This document shows, piece by piece, positions 40,612 to 46,007 of a stretch of DNA of 46,007 nt. Origin of the DNA: JBKGYG01 sp046546235 (GTDB lineage Bacteria > Bacillota > Clostridia > Lachnospirales > DSM-24629); assembly GCA_046546235.1 (NCBI GenBank), contig JBKGYG010000004.1:1-46007 (forward strand), written 5' to 3'. Position 1 is the stretch's first letter. Each line of letters begins with the position of its first letter. The notes under the pieces are model-generated. The model had not been told where the DNA came from, did not search any database, and saw nothing but the letters and a program-made list of their open reading frames with translations. Made by a program: the position numbers and the translations under genes.

Positions 40612-40692
40612 ATTAAATATGTTTGTAATTTGAAATGACGCGACTTAATATAAGAAAGATATTTGTTTTTCGACATTTTTTTTATAAGACTA

Positions 40693-40721
40693 TTGACTTA
40701 TTTTAATAACATAGCTACTAT
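40693..40721 (+). promoter_or_regulatory. Sigma-A promoter for the activase gene
   Basis: TTGACT (40693-40698), a 17-base spacer and TACTAT (40716-40721) match consensus at 10 of 12 positions. Confidence 0.6.
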
Positions 40722-40886
40722 ACAAAGTAGGAGGAATAATAGATTAAATTGTATAAAGCATAAATAAATAAATAAGAGAAATATTTAGTTAATCTAGTAA
40801 ATATAATAAAATGACAAGCTTAATTATTTGAGTAATAAGTAATTGTTACAAACAAAATAGAAAGGAGTAGCTTTAGGCTAAAAAGG

Positions 40887-43800
40887 ATGAATAAAATATT
40901 TCATATTGGTCTTGACATAGGTTCTACGACAGTTAAATTAATTATTCTTGATAATAAAGAGAATGTTGTTTATGAGAGTTATATAAGACATTACTCTAAT
41001 GTTAAAAAAACTATACAAGAAACATTAATAAAAAGTTATAAACAATTTAGAAATAAAAAAATAACTATTAATGTAACAGGCTCAGGCGGGCTTTCAGTGT
41101 CTAAATGGCTTGATATACCGTTTGTCCAAGAGGTTATAGCAAGTACTAAGGCTGTAGAAAAGCTAATTCCTCAAACAGATGTAGCTATAGAATTAGGTGG
41201 AGAAGATGCAAAGATAACGTATTTTGGTATAAATTTAGAACAAAGAATGAATGGTACATGCGCTGGGGGAACAGGTGCTTTTATAGACCAGATGGCATCG
41301 CTTCTACAAACAGATGCATCAGGACTTAACGAATATGCTAAGGACTATAAAGAAATATATCCTATCGCTTCACGTTGTGGTGTATTTGCAAAAACTGATG
41401 TACAACCCTTATTAAATGAAGGTGCTGCCAAGGAAGATATAGCTGCTTCTGTTTTTCAAGCAGTTGTAAATCAAACTATTAGTGGCTTAGCTTGTGGGAA
41501 ACCTATTAAGGGTAAAGTGGCATTTTTAGGAGGTCCTTTATATTTTCTTTCAGAGTTAAGAAAGAGATTTATTAAGACTTTAAAATTGAAAAAGAATCAA
41601 ATAATATTCCCTGACAATTCACAGTATTTTGTTGCCTTAGGAGCAGCTTTAGAATCTAAGGGTTCTAGAATTATTACATATGAAAACTTAATAGGAAAAA
41701 TACCTAAAATAATAGAATCAAATGTTCAAGAAGTAGAAAGACTTAAGCCACTTTTTAAAGATGAAGAAGAATTAATTGAATTTAGACAACGTCATAAAAC
41801 TGCCAAAATAAATAAAGCTAATCTTAAAGATTACACTGGGAATTGCTTTCTTGGCATAGATGCAGGATCTACAACTACAAAAGTTGCCCTTATAGATGAG
41901 AAAGGAAATTTATTATATTCTTTTTATGGAAGTAATGAAGGAAGCCCACTAAAGAGTTCTATTAGGATATTAAAAGATTTATATAAGGAGCTTCCAAATT
42001 CTGCAAAAATAGCCAATGCAACTGTAACAGGTTATGGTGAAGCATTATTAAAAGCTGCGTTATCAGTTGATATAGGAGAAATAGAAACAATTGCACATTA
42101 TAAAGCTGCTGAGTACTTCCTTCCAGGAGTAGATTTTATACTAGATATTGGTGGGCAAGATATGAAGTGCTTAAGAATTAAGAATGGAGTAATTGACAGT
42201 ATACTCTTAAATGAAGCTTGCTCTTCAGGATGTGGATCCTTTATTGAAAGTTTTGCTAATTCGTTGAATATGAGTGCAAGTGATTTTTCTGATGTTGCTT
42301 TAAAATCTGAGTATCCTGTGGATTTAGGGTCTAGATGTACTGTTTTTATGAACTCTAGAGTTAAACAAGCTCAAAAAGAAGGTGCTACTGTTGGGGATAT
42401 TGCAGCAGGTTTATCCTACTCAGTTGTTAAAAATGCACTGCTAAAAGTTATAAAAATAAGAAATCCAAAAGATATGGGAAAAAAGATTATTGTCCAAGGA
42501 GGTACATTCTACAGTGATGCTGTATTAAGAAGTTTTGAACTTATATCAGGAAGAGAGGCTGTACGACCAGATATTTCAGGGCTTATGGGAGCTTTTGGAG
42601 CGGCGCTTATATCAAAAGAAAGGTATACTGAAGGTTACAAAAGTGCTTTGATAAAAGCAGATGAAATAGATGAATTTAAAACGAAAACGGCTATGAGAAG
42701 ATGTGGATTATGTGGTAACGATTGCTTATTAACAATAAATACCTTTAATGGGGCTAAAGAATTTATGTCAGGGAATAGATGTGAGAAACCTTTAGCTATA
42801 CAAGAAAAAATGATGGAGATACCTAATCTTTATGATTATAAATATAAGAGAATTTTTGAATATAAGCCATTAAAAAAGGAAGATGCTCATAGAGGTTCAG
42901 TAGGTATACCAAGAGTTTTAAACATATATGAGAATTATCCTTTTTGGTTTACTTTATTTAGTGAACTCAAATTTAGAGTAGTAATATCACCGAGATCATC
43001 AAAGAAAATTTATGAACTAGGAATGGAAACCATACCTTCTGAATCAGTATGTTATCCTGCTAAACTGACACATGGACACATTATGAGTCTAGTGAATAAA
43101 GGCATAAAATTTATTTTCTATCCGTGTATTCCTTTTGAAGAAAAAGAAAATCAAGAAGCTAATAACAACTATAATTGTCCTATTGTAACGTCTTATCCAG
43201 AAACAATTAGAGCCAATATGGATATTTTAAAGGAAAACAATATAACATTTATGAATCCTTTTTTATCCCTTGATAATAAGAAAAAGTTGAAAAGAAGGCT
43301 ATATAAAGAATTATCCACTTTTGCAATCAGTAAAAAAGAAATTGAATCAGCTGTTGAAGCTGCTTGGGCTGAACAAAAGAAAGCTAGAGATGATATAAGA
43401 AAAAAAGGTGAAGAAACTCTAAATTACTTGACTAAAACAGGTAGAAAAGGGATAGTATTAGCTGGACGCCCATACCATATAGACCCTGAGATAAATCATG
43501 GAATTCCTAATCTAATAACCGAATTCGGAATTGCAGTGTTAACAGAAGATTCTATTAGTCATTTAGGAAACATAGAACGACCTTTAAGTGTTGTAGATCA
43601 ATGGGTCTATCATACAAGGCTATATTCTGCAGCAAGTTTGGTTCAAACATTAGAGAACATAGAACTTGTACAATTGAACTCCTTTGGCTGTGGGGTTGAT
43701 GCTGTTACTACTGATCAAGTTGAAGAAATTTTAAGTAAAAGGGAAAAAATATATACAGTACTTAAAATTGATGAAGGAAATAACTTAGGTGCTGCTAGAA

Positions 43801-45209
43801 TAAGAATTCGTTCATTGAAAGCAGCTATGGAAGAAAGAGTAAAAAATAATTTTAAACCAAAAGCAAAGGTTATTAAAGATAATAAACCTGTATTTACTAA
43901 GGAAATGAGAGAAAGACATACTATATTAGCACCTCAAATGTCACCAATTCATTTTCAGTTTTTAGAAGAAGCATTTAGAGCTTCGGGATATAATTTGGTA
44001 ATATTACCTTCTGTAGATAGAAAGGCTGTAGATGAAGGGCTAAAACATGTTAATAATGATGCTTGTTATCCATCGATAATTGTTGTTGGACAAATAATTG
44101 AAGCGATAAAGTCAGGAAAATATGACATAAATAATTTATCAGTTATTATTACTCAAACAGGGGGAGGATGTAGAGCCACTAATTACATAGGTTTTTTAAG
44201 GAAAGCTTTAAAAGAATCTGGATATGAACATATACCAGTTATTTCTCTAAATGCCCTTGGGATGGAAAAAAACCCTGGTCTTGAATTTAAACTAAGTTTT
44301 TTAAACAAGGCAATGATGGCTTTGGTTTATGGAGACCTTCTTATGAGAGTTCTTTTAAGAACAAGACCTTATGAAAAAGTAAAAGGCTCAGCAAATCTTT
44401 TATATAATAAGTGGGTAACTAAATGCAAAAAAGCAATTAAAATTGGTGATAGAAAATCTTTTAAAATTAATATTAAAGGAATTGTAGAAGATTTTGATAA
44501 TCTGCCTTTAAATGATTTGATAAAACCAAGGGTTGGATTAGTAGGGGAAATATTAGTTAAGTTTCATCCGACAGCCAATAATAATGTAATAGAAGTAGTT
44601 GAAAATGAAGGTGCAGAGGCAGTAATGCCAGACTTAATTGACTTTTTCTTGTATACAGCATACGGTAATAATTTTAAACATAAATATCTTTCTGGAAGTA
44701 AAAAAAGTAAAGTGTTTGGTAATGTTGCAATCACAGCTATTGAATATTACAGAAAAGAGATGAAAAAAGAACTTCATAAAAGCAAACGCTTTGAGCCACC
44801 AAAAAACATAAAGGAATTAGCAAAAGGAGCAAAACCGATACTTTCATTAGGGAATTTAACGGGGGAAGGCTGGTTTTTGACTGCCGAAATGGTAGAACTT
44901 ATTGAGACTGGAGCTAAGAACATAATTTGTATGCAACCATTTGCTTGTCTGCCTAATCATGTAACTGGAAAAGGAATGATTAAAGCACTGAAAGAAAAGT
45001 TTCCTAAGGCAAATATTGTAGCTATAGACTATGACCCAGGCGCAAGTGAAGTTAATCAGCTAAATAGAATTAAACTAATGATGGCTTCTGCGTTTAAGCA
45101 CTTAGAATATATGGAAAAAAATAGTAGACAAAAAATTGGGCCTATTTCAGAAAGAACTGCTCTAGAAAGTATTACAAATAAAACTGGTGGAGTAGTATAT
45201 GAAGATTAA
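40887..45209 (+). CDS. Fused 2-hydroxyacyl-CoA dehydratase activase-related protein (BcrA/BadF plus DUF2229 regions)
   Basis: The 1440-residue cytosolic protein starts with two ASKHA ATPase modules of the BadF/BadG/BcrA/BcrD family. Module 1 (about 1-270) has HIGLDIGSTTVKLIIL and GTCAGGTGAFIDQMASLL. Module 2 (about 315-580) has FLGIDAGSTTTKVALID and ACSSGCGSFIESFANSL. The Cys-containing CAGGTG/CSSGCG loops hold the [4Fe-4S] cluster bridging the HgdC dimer in known activases. A Cys-rich hinge, RRCGLCGNDCLLTI (near 605-620), opens DUF2229/COG3580-3581 regions resembling dehydratase subunits (ESVCYPAKLTHGH, NDACYPSIIVVG, TQTGGGCRATNY). Length agrees with the known clostridial family. The ribosome site is odd: AAAAAGG abuts the ATG and AGGAG lies 19 bases up. 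No separate dehydratase genes are adjacent, so its electron acceptor is unknown. Confidence 0.88.
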   Translation: MNKIFHIGLDIGSTTVKLIILDNKENVVYESYIRHYSNVKKTIQETLIKSYKQFRNKKITINVTGSGGLSVSKWLDIPFVQEVIASTKAVEKLIPQTDVAIELGGEDAKITYFGINLEQRMNGTCAGGTGAFIDQMASLLQTDASGLNEYAKDYKEIYPIASRCGVFAKTDVQPLLNEGAAKEDIAASVFQAVVNQTISGLACGKPIKGKVAFLGGPLYFLSELRKRFIKTLKLKKNQIIFPDNSQYFVALGAALESKGSRIITYENLIGKIPKIIESNVQEVERLKPLFKDEEELIEFRQRHKTAKINKANLKDYTGNCFLGIDAGSTTTKVALIDEKGNLLYSFYGSNEGSPLKSSIRILKDLYKELPNSAKIANATVTGYGEALLKAALSVDIGEIETIAHYKAAEYFLPGVDFILDIGGQDMKCLRIKNGVIDSILLNEACSSGCGSFIESFANSLNMSASDFSDVALKSEYPVDLGSRCTVFMNSRVKQAQKEGATVGDIAAGLSYSVVKNALLKVIKIRNPKDMGKKIIVQGGTFYSDAVLRSFELISGREAVRPDISGLMGAFGAALISKERYTEGYKSALIKADEIDEFKTKTAMRRCGLCGNDCLLTINTFNGAKEFMSGNRCEKPLAIQEKMMEIPNLYDYKYKRIFEYKPLKKEDAHRGSVGIPRVLNIYENYPFWFTLFSELKFRVVISPRSSKKIYELGMETIPSESVCYPAKLTHGHIMSLVNKGIKFIFYPCIPFEEKENQEANNNYNCPIVTSYPETIRANMDILKENNITFMNPFLSLDNKKKLKRRLYKELSTFAISKKEIESAVEAAWAEQKKARDDIRKKGEETLNYLTKTGRKGIVLAGRPYHIDPEINHGIPNLITEFGIAVLTEDSISHLGNIERPLSVVDQWVYHTRLYSAASLVQTLENIELVQLNSFGCGVDAVTTDQVEEILSKREKIYTVLKIDEGNNLGAARIRIRSLKAAMEERVKNNFKPKAKVIKDNKPVFTKEMRERHTILAPQMSPIHFQFLEEAFRASGYNLVILPSVDRKAVDEGLKHVNNDACYPSIIVVGQIIEAIKSGKYDINNLSVIITQTGGGCRATNYIGFLRKALKESGYEHIPVISLNALGMEKNPGLEFKLSFLNKAMMALVYGDLLMRVLLRTRPYEKVKGSANLLYNKWVTKCKKAIKIGDRKSFKINIKGIVEDFDNLPLNDLIKPRVGLVGEILVKFHPTANNNVIEVVENEGAEAVMPDLIDFFLYTAYGNNFKHKYLSGSKKSKVFGNVAITAIEYYRKEMKKELHKSKRFEPPKNIKELAKGAKPILSLGNLTGEGWFLTAEMVELIETGAKNIICMQPFACLPNHVTGKGMIKALKEKFPKANIVAIDYDPGASEVNQLNRIKLMMASAFKHLEYMEKNSRQKIGPISERTALESITNKTGGVVYED

Positions 45210-45256
45210 AATCTAATATCAAATATCAACTTTCAATATCTTATAATATATTTACA

Positions 45257-45297
45257 AATCAAAATGCTTAGTGTTAGAAACACTAAGCATTTTGATT
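45257..45297. terminator. Bidirectional terminator between activase and cupin genes
   Basis: A 19-bp perfect stem (45257-45275 with 45279-45297) has a 3-base loop in its fully paired form. The right arm contains two bases of the cupin stop codon. Both strands have T-rich tails, so it can end transcription in both directions. Confidence 0.85.
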
Positions 45298-45853
45298 AAT
45301 GATTGTGGTTTTCTTCAGCAGCTTCTGCTTCTCTTTTAGTTACATGGACTGTGCCAAATGGATGTTCTGGTGGAGCGTAAATTGAGTATAATTTGATTGG
45401 TTTATAACCTGTGTTTATTAGATTATGCCATTTTCCAGCTGGTATTAATATTGCAAAATCATCATAAACCATTTCTTGAAAATCTAGATTATCTTTACTA
45501 TCTCCCATTTTAACAATTCCTTGCCCTTCTTCTATACGTATAAATTGATCAAGATGAGGATGAGTTTCTAATCCTATATCTTCACCAACATCAATACTCA
45601 TTAGAGTTAATTGTAAATGACGTCCAGTCCATAATGCAGTTCGAAAAGTATCATTTTCTTTAGTAATAGCTTCAATATCTACTATAAATGGTTCAGGACC
45701 ATAGTCGTCATAATAATGAGCATCATTTTTATAATCTGCATCATCAAAGTAATACTGATTGGGATAGGGGAAATAATAATCATACAAATAGTCTGGCTCA
45801 TGGTTTCTATTATTATAATAATGAGAATTTGAATATGGTATATTGTTATGCAT
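45296..45853 (-). CDS. Cupin-domain protein with Tyr/Asn-rich N-terminus
   Basis: The 185-residue protein has a low-complexity start (about 1-55) rich in Tyr, Asn, Asp and His (HNNIPYSNSHYYNNRNHEPD, then many Tyr). A single cupin domain follows (about 65-165). The metal-binding motif GLETHPHLDQFIRIEEGQG and later IPAGKWHNLINTG supply His, His, Glu and His ligands. I chose ATG 45853 because AAAGGA lies 9 bases upstream; the ATG 6 codons earlier overlaps that site. Similar cupins occur in clostridia, some annotated as mannose-6-phosphate isomerase-like, but no catalytic role is known. The Tyr-rich head resembles coat- or surface-associated protein tails, which is only a suggestion. Confidence 0.82.
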   Translation of the reverse strand: MHNNIPYSNSHYYNNRNHEPDYLYDYYFPYPNQYYFDDADYKNDAHYYDDYGPEPFIVDIEAITKENDTFRTALWTGRHLQLTLMSIDVGEDIGLETHPHLDQFIRIEEGQGIVKMGDSKDNLDFQEMVYDDFAILIPAGKWHNLINTGYKPIKLYSIYAPPEHPFGTVHVTKREAEAAEENHNH

Positions 45854-46007
45854 ACATATAAATCCTTTCATTTCGTATATTTATAATAGTATATGTTCTA
45901 TGCTTTTAAGGCGTGTTGGAATCATAAAAATTAGCATAAGATAAAGATTTTTTCTTTTGTTTAAGCTTTTTCAGATTGATTGACGATTATGTGCTATAGT
46001 GTTATAA
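45854..46007. other. AT-rich upstream region of the cupin gene
   Basis: No further gene is visible to the window end. A minus-strand TATACT (45893-45888) is a possible -10, but its -35 is poor. Confidence 0.3.

Larger units (their letters stand above)
40534..40886. other. Divergent regulatory gap between bioY and the activase gene
   Basis: This 353-bp gap holds the bioY promoter with the BirA operator (40559-40611) and a strong promoter for the activase gene (40693-40721). The rest is AT-rich. The activase leader is about 160 bases and shows no structure I recognise. Confidence 0.55.

Overview
The window looks like chromosomal DNA from a low-GC, anaerobic, Gram-positive bacterium of the Clostridia. 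The evidence is strong AT bias, AGGAGG-type ribosome sites, near-consensus sigma-A promoters, the Firmicutes-type (class II) GalT, an oxygen-sensitive 2-hydroxyacyl-CoA dehydratase activase relative, an Fe-S old-yellow-enzyme oxidoreductase, and the DUF134/NifX/MinD-ferredoxin cluster common in clostridia. I cannot fix the genus. No tRNA, rRNA, CRISPR array or complete insertion sequence was found.

Layout. (1) 1-14801 is a carbohydrate region. It holds the 3' part of a DUF5107/TPR protein, a zinc alcohol dehydrogenase, an M24-like protein that has lost most metal ligands, a convergent PfkB kinase plus class II aldolase operon, an AraC regulator, a translational GTPase fused to a YacP/Rae1-type NYN nuclease, and the Leloir genes galK-galE-galT. 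(2) 14802-18639 starts with an unassigned stem-loop element and continues with a DpnII-like GATC restriction-modification island: a DpnM-type methylase, a controller protein with a C-box-like operator, a DpnII-type endonuclease and a second, zinc-finger-bearing methylase. (3) 18640-23382 holds a DUF234-type AAA ATPase with a palindrome at its transcription start, an orphan leuCD-type dehydratase pair and a nitroreductase-family protein. (4) 23591-27616 is a seven-gene metal/Fe-S operon (Gly/Arg-rich small protein, DUF134, NifX, two MinD-ferredoxin ATPases, MBL hydrolase, NifX) with a palindromic operator at its promoter. (5) 28051-30705 is a TetR gene divergent from an Fe-S/FMN/FAD oxidoreductase. 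(6) 30838-39499 holds two ABC systems: a LolD/FtsX-type pair behind tandem 14-bp direct repeats, and an ABC-2 exporter divergent from a NarL-type two-component pair. (7) 39621-45853 holds bioY with a BirA operator and an overlapping DUF1284 gene, a 1440-residue fused dehydratase-activase protein, and a cupin with a Tyr/Asn-rich N-terminus.

How the genes fit together. The gal genes turn galactose into UDP-sugar and glucose-1-phosphate. The PfkB kinase and aldolase suggest a parallel ketose-phosphate route ending in triose phosphates, probably under sugar-responsive control. The GATC system is a self-contained defence cassette with a timing regulator. The DUF134/NifX cluster probably handles a metal or Fe-S cofactor. 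The item I consider most likely to be functionally undescribed is the ribosomal GTPase-NYN nuclease fusion at 8267-11005. The zinc-finger methylase partnered with the DpnII-type nuclease and the pseudo-peptidase at 3751-4827 come next.
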